Assembly (NCBI GenBank): GCA_965222745.1
Contig: CBDCUW010000004.1
Location: 186,001 to 250,000 of the forward strand
Direction: 5' to 3'
DNA length: 64,000 nt
DNA from: CBDCUW01 sp965222745
Lineage (GTDB): Bacteria; Planctomycetota; Planctomycetia; Pirellulales; Pirellulaceae
Shown here in pieces: positions 17,574 to 26,051 of the stretch. The translations under genes were made by a program, and so were the position numbers. The notes under the pieces are model-generated. The model ran no database searches, was not told the DNA's origin, and was given only the letters and a program-made list of their open reading frames with translations. Numbering within the stretch: the stretch's first letter is position 1; each line of letters opens with the position of its first letter.

Positions 17574-20500
17574 CTACGGATAATCGGGGAAATAACTACG
17601 GACAGGTCTCAGAAACGGATTGTCGCCACGCGGTCGCGGATCGTAGTTGGGGCCTAGTATCGTGCCATCCGATGGCGGTCCCATGGGTACTCTCGGAGAA
17701 CGCATCTGCTGCTGCTGCGCCTGTTGCCTGAGCCAAAGTTGTTGCTGCTGCATTGCCGCGACATTCCGCGCGTATTGCTGTTGCCTCCAGATCTGTTGCT
17801 GCCGTGCCAGCTGCTGTTGTGCTGCAATTTGCTGCTGACGCTGTCGTTCGCGCTGCAGTGCGAGTGCACGCTGACGATTGACTTCCTGCTGCCGCGCATA
17901 CTCTGCTTGTGCGGCGCGGCGCTGGTCTTCTCTGGCTCTTTCCACGGCGACCAGTTGGTTATTGATTTCGCGTGCTCGCTGTCGATAAGCGTCGACACCC
18001 GAATTCCCAGTAGCGGGCCTGGTGTTGGATGTTTGAGTTGACGAGTTTGCCGCCAAGTCGTCTTTGTCGAACGTCAGCAAATCGTCGAGTAATGCCGGAT
18101 CCGTTTTGCTGGACGAACCATTGGACCTGCCAGTGGTCAGCACATCGTCTTTGTCGAATGTCAGCACATCGTCTTTGTCAAACGTCAGCAAGTCATCGAT
18201 ATCAAATCCGTCACGTTTTCCCGCAGCGCCGTCTTTGCTGCGGGTGTTCAGCAGTGCATCCATCTGATCATCCGTCGATCGCACATTTCTGTGACCAGTG
18301 TTGCCTGCGACCTGGGCAGTGTTCGCCGCTGGAGAATCTTCTTTCGGGTCAGGGTCATCCGCCAGTGTGAGATTCAGGAGATCCTCGACACTTCCAGGTT
18401 CGGGGTCATCCGACTTTGCAACCGCGCCGGGACTCTTGGGTTTGGGGCTGTCGGTGGTTGAAGATGATGAGATGCGATCTGTCATCGGCAGACCATCGCG
18501 TCCGTCATGTTCGGCCGGGCCAATGGGAGACTTGCCGCGTAACAGCAGGTCGTCGTACTCGTTCTTTGCTGCAGCATCGCCTGCGAGGTCGAAGGTCTGG
18601 TTTTCGAACTCAATCGAATCGATTGGCTGCGGACCGGAACGACGGCTTTGTGTCGCCGCCGCAGGATTCGTTGAGTCGGGTTTCAAAGCGGTCAGCCGTT
18701 CTAGCAATTCCTCACTACCGTTTTCTCCAGGCTCGATTAGACCGTGAACACTGATCAAATCTCCGTCGCGCAACGCGGCAGCGACGTCGACCGTTCTCAC
18801 TCCGGGCTTCAATTGGATGCGTCCTTCACGAAGTGCACGCCAGTAAGAAGATTCGAGATCCTGCTGGCGGCGTTGTTCCGCCATTTGTTCTGATTCGCCT
18901 CCGAAGTACTCGGTAAGTGTGGATCGGGCACGATCAACGGCCTGCCCGTGCCGTTGAAAGTACTCTTCCGTCTTACGATCGATCCGTCGACCGGTTTCTG
19001 TATTCTCAAGCACGTACCTGGTGCCGTCATATCCAATCGTCCAGCCACCTACGACCGCACCCAGAGCGGGGACAGCCTGCGTGGCCGCTCCCATCGCGCC
19101 TGTCTTTGCCAGACTAAGTGCAGCCTGTTGGGCTCGACGAAAATGCTCATCGGCTTCTTGGTCACTGAGATTGGGATCCATGGCAGATTGCAGATTGGAA
19201 ACGTAGGTCGTCGCGTGTAGCGCTACCTCGGCCGCATCAGCGACGTTGCCCAGCGTTTCGAGCCGATCGAGCTGCCCCAGAGCCTGAGATGCCATTTGAT
19301 TGAGGCCACGTCGCGCGCGAGTCATGTCGGCAAGATCATCGGAAATCCCCAGACCGCTGCGGATGGCATCGTCCAGGCTTTGAGTCATCGAAGAGCCCGG
19401 TCTGATCCCTGCTGGGCCACTGCCCACCGCACTTGTCGGTGACTTTCCCGGCCGCTTCCGCATCTCCGTTGCGACGCGTCGAGCGAAAGCATCGGCATCG
19501 CCCTGATCGACACCTGACCATTGATCGCGGATCCGCTCCAGCAATCGTCCCTTCGCCTCGGCGGACATGCGTTCTGTCACTTCTGCAATCCGAGTCGGGG
19601 CATCCTTCCATTTTTCGGGGTTCTTTTGAGCTGCCTCGGTCATTGCGTCCGCTAGATCGCCGAGCGCTCGTTCAACCGAGTTGCCAACCACCGCACTGGA
19701 TACGATGGCCGCTCCGCGGTTCACGCGAGACCGTCGCGCCCCACGTGCAGCGATGCTTTGTGTATGTCGTGCCCTTACTTTCACCTGACCATCAGGCTGT
19801 GTTGTTAGCTCGTAGACCGGCGGCCCTTTGTCGATCTCACTGCCCGGCAGCCACTCTTGTCCTCGAAGCGTTGCTGCGGCTTCTTCGATCCGGCTGACAT
19901 ACTTCGATTCCTGAGCCATTAAAATGTGCATATCAGCCATGGCATCGGGATCAGCCATCAGGCCAGGATTCTCACGAAATTCACTGAGCAGACGTTCCTT
20001 CTTGTCAACAAAGTCCTGCATCTCGGCAGCGTAGTCTGAGAATTGCTGAGAGGTGATCGGAGGCTGGTTCTTACCTCGCAAACGGCGTTCGTATTCCGCG
20101 GCACCTCGACGCTTGTACGCATCGTTGTTCAGCTTGGCGATCTTCCGAAACTGTTCGTCGGTGATGTCAGTCGGATCGGCCATGAAATCGACGTCCAGCC
20201 GATTGAGCCAGTCATCTTTGGGGACGTGGTGCATCCCTTCAGCACTCAACGCCTGGCTGAGATGCTCGTTGACCAGCTTGTTGTAGTTTTGCTGAATCTT
20301 TTCGATCTGGCCGACGGGATTGTCCGAAGTCGTTGTAACGATGTAGTCTGAGTCTGTTCCGGGGGAGTAAGTGTCGTTCTTACTGACCTGGGTAGTGAAC
20401 TTGGCACCCTCCATCTTCGCAGCCTTTTCTGCCAGGCGCGAGTTCAGCTGAGCATATTCACGTTGCGCGGCCTGATAAGTCCGGTCAGGGATCCAGCCAT

Positions 20501-20684
20501 TGAGAGCGGCGCGATTGATGACATCATTGTTCTGAAACAACAGCGCCTTTTGCCCCGGTGTCGCCTGATTCGTCCGCGCCGCCTCCAGGGCTTCCGCAAG
20601 CGGTCCCGGAAGCTGTTGTGCTGTCGCGATCACAGGCCCGGGAATCAGGATAACCAGAACAGCGATGGCAAGAAGTTTCCGCAT
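17574..20684 (-). CDS. Large exported Gln-rich protein of unknown function
   Basis: 1036 aa from the ATG at 20684, chosen because it starts a signal peptide (MRKLLAIAVLVILIPGPVIATAQQ); the frame is open to 20720. The N-terminal half is helical and charged (about 30-460). A short Ala/Gly-rich hydrophobic region lies near 535-560 (GAMGAATQAVPALGAVVGGW), typical of secreted toxin-like or pore-associated proteins, but no known toxin fold was recognised. A disordered middle holds the repeats 'LLTFDKDDVLTFDKDDVL' (about 830-900). The C-terminus (about 925-1010) is extremely Gln/Arg-rich and probably coiled. It is the first gene of a cluster with two PDZ-Sel1 proteins. I cannot assign a family. Confidence 0.8.
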   Translation of the reverse strand: MRKLLAIAVLVILIPGPVIATAQQLPGPLAEALEAARTNQATPGQKALLFQNNDVINRAALNGWIPDRTYQAAQREYAQLNSRLAEKAAKMEGAKFTTQVSKNDTYSPGTDSDYIVTTTSDNPVGQIEKIQQNYNKLVNEHLSQALSAEGMHHVPKDDWLNRLDVDFMADPTDITDEQFRKIAKLNNDAYKRRGAAEYERRLRGKNQPPITSQQFSDYAAEMQDFVDKKERLLSEFRENPGLMADPDAMADMHILMAQESKYVSRIEEAAATLRGQEWLPGSEIDKGPPVYELTTQPDGQVKVRARHTQSIAARGARRSRVNRGAAIVSSAVVGNSVERALGDLADAMTEAAQKNPEKWKDAPTRIAEVTERMSAEAKGRLLERIRDQWSGVDQGDADAFARRVATEMRKRPGKSPTSAVGSGPAGIRPGSSMTQSLDDAIRSGLGISDDLADMTRARRGLNQMASQALGQLDRLETLGNVADAAEVALHATTYVSNLQSAMDPNLSDQEADEHFRRAQQAALSLAKTGAMGAATQAVPALGAVVGGWTIGYDGTRYVLENTETGRRIDRKTEEYFQRHGQAVDRARSTLTEYFGGESEQMAEQRRQQDLESSYWRALREGRIQLKPGVRTVDVAAALRDGDLISVHGLIEPGENGSEELLERLTALKPDSTNPAAATQSRRSGPQPIDSIEFENQTFDLAGDAAAKNEYDDLLLRGKSPIGPAEHDGRDGLPMTDRISSSSTTDSPKPKSPGAVAKSDDPEPGSVEDLLNLTLADDPDPKEDSPAANTAQVAGNTGHRNVRSTDDQMDALLNTRSKDGAAGKRDGFDIDDLLTFDKDDVLTFDKDDVLTTGRSNGSSSKTDPALLDDLLTFDKDDLAANSSTQTSNTRPATGNSGVDAYRQRAREINNQLVAVERAREDQRRAAQAEYARQQEVNRQRALALQRERQRQQQIAAQQQLARQQQIWRQQQYARNVAAMQQQQLWLRQQAQQQQMRSPRVPMGPPSDGTILGPNYDPRPRGDNPFLRPVRSYFPDYP

Positions 20685-20916
20685 GACCACAACCCAATGA
20701 CTTCGTGAGATTCGCCCCACACAATAGGATGGCTCATTCGAGCTCGTTTTTCCAACGAAAACGCTGGCGATATTCGGTTATCGATCTGAATGCCCTGCCT
20801 CCTGAGAGGCATGTTGGTCCATTCAACCAGTACATCCATCACGGTCTAGCGTGGGTAGAGAGCTCCGGAGCTCCCCCAGTAGAAAAAGACCGCTGTCTTG
20901 TCGTTTTCCACGTTGC

Positions 20917-20973
20917 GATAAACGAATTGCGATCTATCCGGGAACTTGTTGACGGATAGATCGTGCGTTGTGT
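20917..20973. repeat. attC-like site 7 (short, 57 bp)
   Basis: Starts GATAAACGAATTGCG and ends GTTGTGT, the same core as site 4. It has a perfect 11-bp stem CGATCTATCCG / CGGATAGATCG with a 12-nt loop. Confidence 0.65.
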
Positions 20974-21048
20974 TTGGCCGGTCCGGGATACTGCCGGCCT
21001 CCTGGGATTTCAATGACCACGAGCCATCAAGCATCGGACAAAAAGGGC

Positions 21049-21077
21049 ACGGTGGCGCTCCTGGCCCCTTTTTTACG
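21049..21077. terminator. Hairpin after the LRR gene
   Basis: AAAAAGGG pairs with CCCTTTTT; read on the minus strand the stem ends in a T-run after the LRR stop at 21107. Possible terminator. Confidence 0.45.
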
Positions 21078-21106
21078 ACCGCAGCCATCGTGTTCGGCAT
21101 CATGAC

Positions 21107-21787
21107 TCATTCAAACACTTCCAGATCAGGATGCTCTTTCTTCACCGCTGCTATGCCTTTACTTGTAACTTGCGTCCTCGCCACCTCAAGGTGTCGTAGC
21201 CTTGGCAAAGCTGCCAGCTTCTCAAGCCCCTCATCGGTTACTGCCGTGGCACTAATGTCTAGTTTTTCAAGGGTTTCCATTTGGCTTAGAGTCTCTGCTC
21301 CCAAGTCGGATACATCCGCAAACGTTAGGATCAATACCTTCAAATGTGGCAGCTTGGAAAGCGTGTTTATGCCCTCATCGCTCACAGTCGTGCCGGCAAG
21401 GTCTAAGGACTCGATATGTGGAAACGCCAAAAGGTGCTTCAGGCCGGCATCTGTAATCTGTGTCAGGTTGAGTCCGAGGCCCTCGGCGAGATGAAAGCGT
21501 TTGAGAACCTCCAAATGTGAATTCGTCAGCTTTGCGCCACCGAAGTGCAGGGCAAACGGCCTTGGAGGTACTGGCAGCGTAGCGAGTCTATCAAGGTCGA
21601 ATTCGTCGTTACCCCAGAAGGCGGAAATTGCTTTGCCCTTCGGTTTCTCGTCCAGGTCACAGAATCCGCTGTAGTCCCGACCATACCAGCCTGGCGTCGC
21701 GCCGGCGGATTCCCACGCGTCCTGCACGGAACTCCCACCGCAGCCAGCGATTGTTGTCAGTGTGAGGATTCCAAGTAGCGTTTTCAT
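21107..21787 (-). CDS. Leucine-rich-repeat lipoprotein, probable cassette gene
   Basis: 226 aa. A lipoprotein signal has lipobox TIAGC (Cys16). The first 75 mature residues are not recognised. About 85-226 hold five or six ribonuclease-inhibitor-like LRRs with the planctomycete pattern 'ITDAGLKHLLAFPHIESLDLAGT' and 'VTDEGLEKLAALPRLRHLEV' (each split from longer runs). LRR arcs bind proteins; location is inferred to be a membrane surface. It lies 133 bp from attC-like site 7, which fits a cassette, although no complete attC is seen on its start side. Confidence 0.85.
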   Translation of the reverse strand: MKTLLGILTLTTIAGCGGSSVQDAWESAGATPGWYGRDYSGFCDLDEKPKGKAISAFWGNDEFDLDRLATLPVPPRPFALHFGGAKLTNSHLEVLKRFHLAEGLGLNLTQITDAGLKHLLAFPHIESLDLAGTTVSDEGINTLSKLPHLKVLILTFADVSDLGAETLSQMETLEKLDISATAVTDEGLEKLAALPRLRHLEVARTQVTSKGIAAVKKEHPDLEVFE

Positions 21788-21882
21788 TGCGACCAGCCTT
21801 CACTGCACAAAAAGTGGTTGAATTATGCCGCGGAGCTGCGGCGAGAGAAAAAGGGGACGGGGGTGAATGGCACTGTCTGGGA

Positions 21883-22158
21883 TTGTTCGTTGGTTCTGGA
21901 AGTGGCGAGAAATCGACTGTCGCTTCAAGCCGTTATCCAAAGTCTACTGAGCACATCTACACGCGGCAAATTGACCGAGCACCCTTTCGTCTGTTTCGTT
22001 TCTTTCGCGGTTATTCATTCCAAGATGCACGTTTGCTGTATCCGCACGGATGAGGACTGCAAGACACACGAAAGAAACGAAAGTAGACGTGAAGAAGTTC
22101 CGTGATGATGTTCAGCGCCAAGAAATCGCAATGCAGAGGATGCCGACATCGCGAAGAC
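21883..22158. repeat. Gene-less cassette B, copy 2
   Basis: Near-identical to 12677-12958, starting at the same core GTTCGTTGG. Several small deletions relative to copy 1, which shorten the second half of the inverted repeat. Confidence 0.8.
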
Positions 22159-22187
22159 CGGGCCGCCGCGATCCATTGCTAACCGCT

Positions 22188-22352
22188 CGGCTCGCGTCCT
22201 TCCGTGGAGGTCATGGTTCTGGCTTCCTGCCTTCATCGTACTCGTACTCAGCATCGCGGTACTCGTACTCGTACTCGTGCTCAATTGCGGTATGGTAGCT
22301 GGTTTCCGGTTCAACAACGACCAAGAACCGGCTATGCCCAAGTCCAACGGTG
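22188..22352. repeat. Gene-less cassette A, copy 2 (TACTCG microsatellite)
   Basis: Matches 10890-11007 and 11157-11200 with the intervening DNA of copy 1 absent. It has one or two more TACTCG units. It begins with the right arm and core GTTCTGG of a half attC-like site. Confidence 0.75.
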
Positions 22353-22365
22353 TTATGTAGCTGCC

Positions 22366-22454
22366 GGCTAACGTCCACGGTCACGCGGCACGAGCAGCAG
22401 GGCAACCACTGCCCAAGACATTTTCGAGTGCTCGCGTGCACCGAGTAGTTCGTC
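22366..22454. repeat. attC-like site 8
   Basis: The left arm CTAACGTCCACGGTCACGCG pairs with the right arm CTCGCGTGCACCGAGTAGTT with few mismatches, ending in GTTCGTC. 89 bp; the last site seen on the right. Confidence 0.6.
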
Positions 22455-22922
22455 GTATTGTAGCGAAAGGTTTGGTGTCGAACTAAGAATCAGGGTCTCA
22501 GCGACGATGTTTGAAATACCGAGGGACGGAGATCACAGAGAACCAAGCGGCGGCAGTCGTCAGCGACGAGCTTCCGGTTCGGTGTCGGCAAGCGATCGGT
22601 AACACATCAATCATCATCCGTCGACCAAATCGAACTGAGACCATCCGGCAGCGGTGGAACACACCGCCTTCGAAGTCGTTGGGGCTCACGCCGAGATGTC
22701 AGAGCATTTCAGCTTGGTGCAGCAGTGGACAAACCGATCAAGGCCACGCCAATCCGCGCTCTCGCTGTAGACCCTGCTGTCGCCAATCACATCAGCGTGA
22801 ATCAGCGTCCATTAGTGTTCAACAATCCTGCGCAGGAAGAGGAACACTGATCTGCACGAATGAACGCGAATTGGGCGTCCGCTGTAGTTCACACGACGAC
22901 TTGGTTGGGGCGTTTCGGTTTT
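22455..22922. other. Intergenic stretch, nothing recognised
   Basis: About 470 bp between the last attC-like site and the MATE gene stop. Short frames on both strands look spurious; no integrase remnant was recognised. Confidence 0.4.
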
Positions 22923-24302
22923 CTACACCATGGTCATTTTCTTCCAGCGTCCGTGCAGGAATCTGGCCACCATGGCGATCGCTAGTAACCAGACCCATAG
23001 TGTGACCATCCACCACCACCAGTTGAGTGCGTTTTCGGTCGGTTCCCAGACCAGGCCGATCGTCAATGCCAGGGCGGAAGCAGTGAAGCCGCTCAGCAAC
23101 ACAAACCAGGTGTCGCCCGCGCCGCGGAGCGCTCCGGCGACGATCAGCTGGGTGGCATCCAGCACGACGTAGATGGCGACAAAGGTCAACAGGCCTCGGG
23201 CGATCGCGATCGCTTCGGCGGATCCTTCCGAATCACCTCCCGCCTCGGTATACAACGACATCATCAGGTCGGGCAGGGCAAGGTATCCGACCAGCCAGAT
23301 GCCGGAATAGACCAGTCCGATCGCCAGCGCCGCGTAGACGCTGCGAGACGCCCGTGCCGGTCCGCTTTGCAACAGGTGCCTTCCCACCAACACCGACGCG
23401 GCAATCGACACGCCGACCAACGGAATGAACGCGACCATGTTGAAGTTGATCGCCATCGTCGTGGCCCGCAGCGGGATATCGCCCAGTCGGCCGATCCGCA
23501 ACACGATCACCGAGAATCCGCCCGCTTCGGTCAGGTACATCAAGCCGGTGGGAAACCCAAAGTACAACAACTTTCCCAACAACCGGACATCCAGACTGAA
23601 GCCACTGCGGATGTGATAGCGGGCATTGAACCGCGGCCGCAGCAGGATCGTTGCATAGCAAACCGATTTGAACCAGAAGGAGACGGCGCTTCCCAGTGCC
23701 GCGCCCGCGATTCCCATCTCCGCGATGGGGCCGAGTCCAAAGATCAACACCAGATCCAACACCAGGTTCAGCAGCCCCGAAGCCAGGCTGACCCACATGA
23801 TCACTCCGGTGCGCTCGGTGCCGCTAAAGAACCCGCTCAGCGCCGTCTCCAACACCAGGCCGGTCGCGCCAAACATCATCAGGTGACCCATGTAGGTTGC
23901 TTCCAGCGGGATCAGCGATTCCGGTTGCCCGGTAACGCGAAACAACCACGGGGCGATCATCGCTAGAGTGACAAATAGGGGAATCGCCAGCAGCGACATC
24001 CAAACCGATTGCCAAAGGAAGCGGCCAATCCGATCTTCCTCATCGGCGCCGACATACTGGCTGACAATCGCTCCGGTCATCGAAGCGATTCCGACCGGCA
24101 GGCAGACGAGCACCCAAAAGAGGTTTCCACCGGCCATCGACGCGCTCATCGACGCGCCGTCATAACGAAGCAACAGCGTACGATCGGCAAACAAGACCAG
24201 CGAAAAAGTACCGGCGCTGACCATCAACGGCAGGGCGACGCGAAAAACTTCGCGAACCGCTTCCATCATGGATTCGCCATCGGGGGGCTGATGATTGGAC
24301 AC
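22923..24302 (-). CDS. MATE-family multidrug efflux transporter
   Basis: 459 aa, about twelve membrane helices in two homologous halves, the usual MATE length. Early helices read 'VALPLMVSAGTFSLVLFADR' and 'ASMTGAIVSQYVGADEEDRI', typical of NorM/DinF relatives. These proteins exchange Na+ or H+ for cationic drugs or metabolites across the inner membrane. The gene stands alone on the minus strand, 83 bp after the rhomboid gene, and could share its transcript. It is the first ordinary gene right of the cassette region. Substrate unknown. Confidence 0.92.
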   Translation of the reverse strand: MSNHQPPDGESMMEAVREVFRVALPLMVSAGTFSLVLFADRTLLLRYDGASMSASMAGGNLFWVLVCLPVGIASMTGAIVSQYVGADEEDRIGRFLWQSVWMSLLAIPLFVTLAMIAPWLFRVTGQPESLIPLEATYMGHLMMFGATGLVLETALSGFFSGTERTGVIMWVSLASGLLNLVLDLVLIFGLGPIAEMGIAGAALGSAVSFWFKSVCYATILLRPRFNARYHIRSGFSLDVRLLGKLLYFGFPTGLMYLTEAGGFSVIVLRIGRLGDIPLRATTMAINFNMVAFIPLVGVSIAASVLVGRHLLQSGPARASRSVYAALAIGLVYSGIWLVGYLALPDLMMSLYTEAGGDSEGSAEAIAIARGLLTFVAIYVVLDATQLIVAGALRGAGDTWFVLLSGFTASALALTIGLVWEPTENALNWWWWMVTLWVWLLAIAMVARFLHGRWKKMTMV

Positions 24303-24385
24303 GTCCGTCGTCGCCTTGTTTTCGGGACTCGCGCTGCGTCAGTCATTGCTGGTTGCTGAACAGACGGCCCCGACCGCCGATCGGT

Positions 24386-25378
24386 TCACTGTTTGCGGGG
24401 CAAGATCATCGCCACCAGGATCCCTGCCATCAAACCGCCCAAGTGGGCTCCGTTGGCGACGTTTTCCACAGCGGGAGTCATGCACAGTACCAGCCAACCC
24501 AACAGGACCACGATGTTGATCGGCGGCAGGCGAACTGGATAGGCCGGATCGAGGGCCGGTCGAATCCACAGGTAACCGAACAGGCCGTAAGCCGCGCCCG
24601 AAGCGCCAATCGCCAGTGGCGATCCCTGCAGCGGTTCCGGCAAAAAGTCCATCCCGGTCGTGCCGACTTGCAGCGCCATCCCCGCCGCGTGGGTACCCAA
24701 CGTCAGCAAAGCCAAAAACAACGATCCCTGCAATCGTTCAATGGCGGTACCAAGAAAATAAATGCACAACATGTTGAATGCCAAATGCATCATGTCGCCA
24801 TGCATGAACATTGGCGTGATGAACCGCCACACCTCTCCCTGTCGGACTCGCTGGTAGGGATCCCCGGTCTGTCGAAACTCGCGGCGATCGACGAACGATA
24901 GCGAGAAATAGACCTTTTGTTCCAGCGTGAGCTGTTGGCCGCGCGAGCGAGGACTGCCAAAATTCGTGGCGAAACTGGCGACCACGGACAACGCGATGAT
25001 GGCAATCGTCACCGGGATACTTTGCTGGCGCAGCGTCGTGCCCATCATCGGGCCCATCCCACCGTGACTTGGGGCCGGCATCGCCTGAACCATTTTGCGC
25101 TGCTGCTTCAGCCGCCGCTGCTGCTGGGCGATTTGTTCATCGCGAATCTTCGCCACCTCGCTTTGCACCTGATAGCGCTGCTCATCGGGCGAGGCTTGAA
25201 AAGTCGTGAGCTCCTGACGCGCCTGTTCCACATCCTTTTCGTCGCGTATCCAAATGTTCCACGCGGCACCTTGGCCGTCGCTGTCCGCCTCGGCGGTGGA
25301 ATCGATCGACAGGGTCACCAGGTAGTCGCAGAACCGGCGGGCGAGGTTTTCGTCGGTCAGGGTGCCGATTCGGCGCAT
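24386..25378 (-). CDS. Rhomboid-family intramembrane serine protease (GlpG-like)
   Basis: 330 aa from the ATG at 25378, chosen because the GlpG-like cytoplasmic domain starts there (RRIGTLTDENLARRFCDYL); the frame is open to 25438. A charged Gln/Lys-rich helix follows (about 60-100). Six membrane helices contain the catalytic pair: Ser260 in GASGAAYGLFGYLW and His312 in NVANGAHLGGLMAG. MMHLAFNM (about 196-203) supplies the conserved His and Asn of the oxyanion region. The enzyme cuts substrate helices within the inner membrane; targets are unknown. Confidence 0.92.
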   Translation of the reverse strand: MRRIGTLTDENLARRFCDYLVTLSIDSTAEADSDGQGAAWNIWIRDEKDVEQARQELTTFQASPDEQRYQVQSEVAKIRDEQIAQQQRRLKQQRKMVQAMPAPSHGGMGPMMGTTLRQQSIPVTIAIIALSVVASFATNFGSPRSRGQQLTLEQKVYFSLSFVDRREFRQTGDPYQRVRQGEVWRFITPMFMHGDMMHLAFNMLCIYFLGTAIERLQGSLFLALLTLGTHAAGMALQVGTTGMDFLPEPLQGSPLAIGASGAAYGLFGYLWIRPALDPAYPVRLPPINIVVLLGWLVLCMTPAVENVANGAHLGGLMAGILVAMILPRKQ

Positions 25379-25657
25379 GAAGGGGTGCCGGGGGTGAAGT
25401 GGTCGAAACGCGGGGCTTTCGGCAGCGCCACGGGGCACCGTTGTACGATGATGACGTCGATCACGCTACCGACTCGCCCGACAGTGAACCGGTTTTTCCG
25501 CCCCCGGCTGCCACAATGTCTGACAATCGGCGAAAGTCGTCTCTTGCCGCAAACCGGGCGGCGTGAATAATATGATGGTGATCGAAACGGCCCCAACCAC
25601 AGGCCCCGAAGATAGATTTTTCCAACATTCGTCCCCGACGAAAAGGCTGATCCGACG

Positions 25658-25990
25658 ATGGCAATCAAACTGACCGAACGAGCCGCTGAAGAAGTCAAGC
25701 GATACCAGAAAGAACATAACTTTGACGAAAAGATCGTACTGCGAATTGGTGTCGCCGGCGGCGGTTGCAGCGGCTTCAACTACACCTTGAATTTTGACGA
25801 AAACTTCGACGAACAGGTCGACAGTAAGTACGATTGCCACGGCGTCGCCGTCGTGGTCGACAAGAAGAGCGCGCTCTACCTGAACGGCACCACCGTCGAT
25901 TGGTTCGAGAGTCTTGAGAAGCAGGGTTTCACTTTCGAGAATCCCAACGCCGTGAAGACTTGCGGTTGCGGCAGTTCCTTCCAGGCCTAG
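25658..25990 (+). CDS. iscA: IscA/ErpA-type iron-sulfur cluster carrier
   Basis: 110 aa, the normal length. The three ligand cysteines are present: Cys37 in GGGCSGF and Cys102/Cys104 in CGCG near the C-terminus. A-type carriers hold and hand over Fe-S clusters during cofactor assembly in the cytoplasm. No isc or suf partners are next to it, so IscA, ErpA or SufA cannot be separated from sequence alone. The upstream region is divergent from the rhomboid gene. The arginine decarboxylase gene follows about 60 bp later and may be co-transcribed. Confidence 0.93.
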   Translation: MAIKLTERAAEEVKRYQKEHNFDEKIVLRIGVAGGGCSGFNYTLNFDENFDEQVDSKYDCHGVAVVVDKKSALYLNGTTVDWFESLEKQGFTFENPNAVKTCGCGSSFQA

Positions 25991-26051
25991 TGGTTTGCCA
26001 AAGCTTGACCGGGACGGTCGTGCTACGAAATGAGCGCCGCAACCAGATTCG

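Larger units (their letters stand above)
20685..21106. other. Intergenic region with attC-like site 7 and a hairpin
   Basis: No gene recognised. It contains attC-like site 7 (20917-20973) and an AAAAAGGG / CCCTTTTT hairpin (about 21049-21077) located between the LRR gene's stop and site 7. Confidence 0.5.
21788..22365. other. Gene-less stretch made of cassette repeats
   Basis: Contains an AAAAAGGGGACGGGGGTG block (about 21849) common in such repeats, cassette B copy 2, a half attC-like arm (about 22188-22222) and cassette A copy 2. No gene supported. Confidence 0.6.

Noticed and set aside
22455..22922. Possible integrase remnant right of the last attC-like site
   Set aside because: Translations of this stretch show no tyrosine-recombinase motif.
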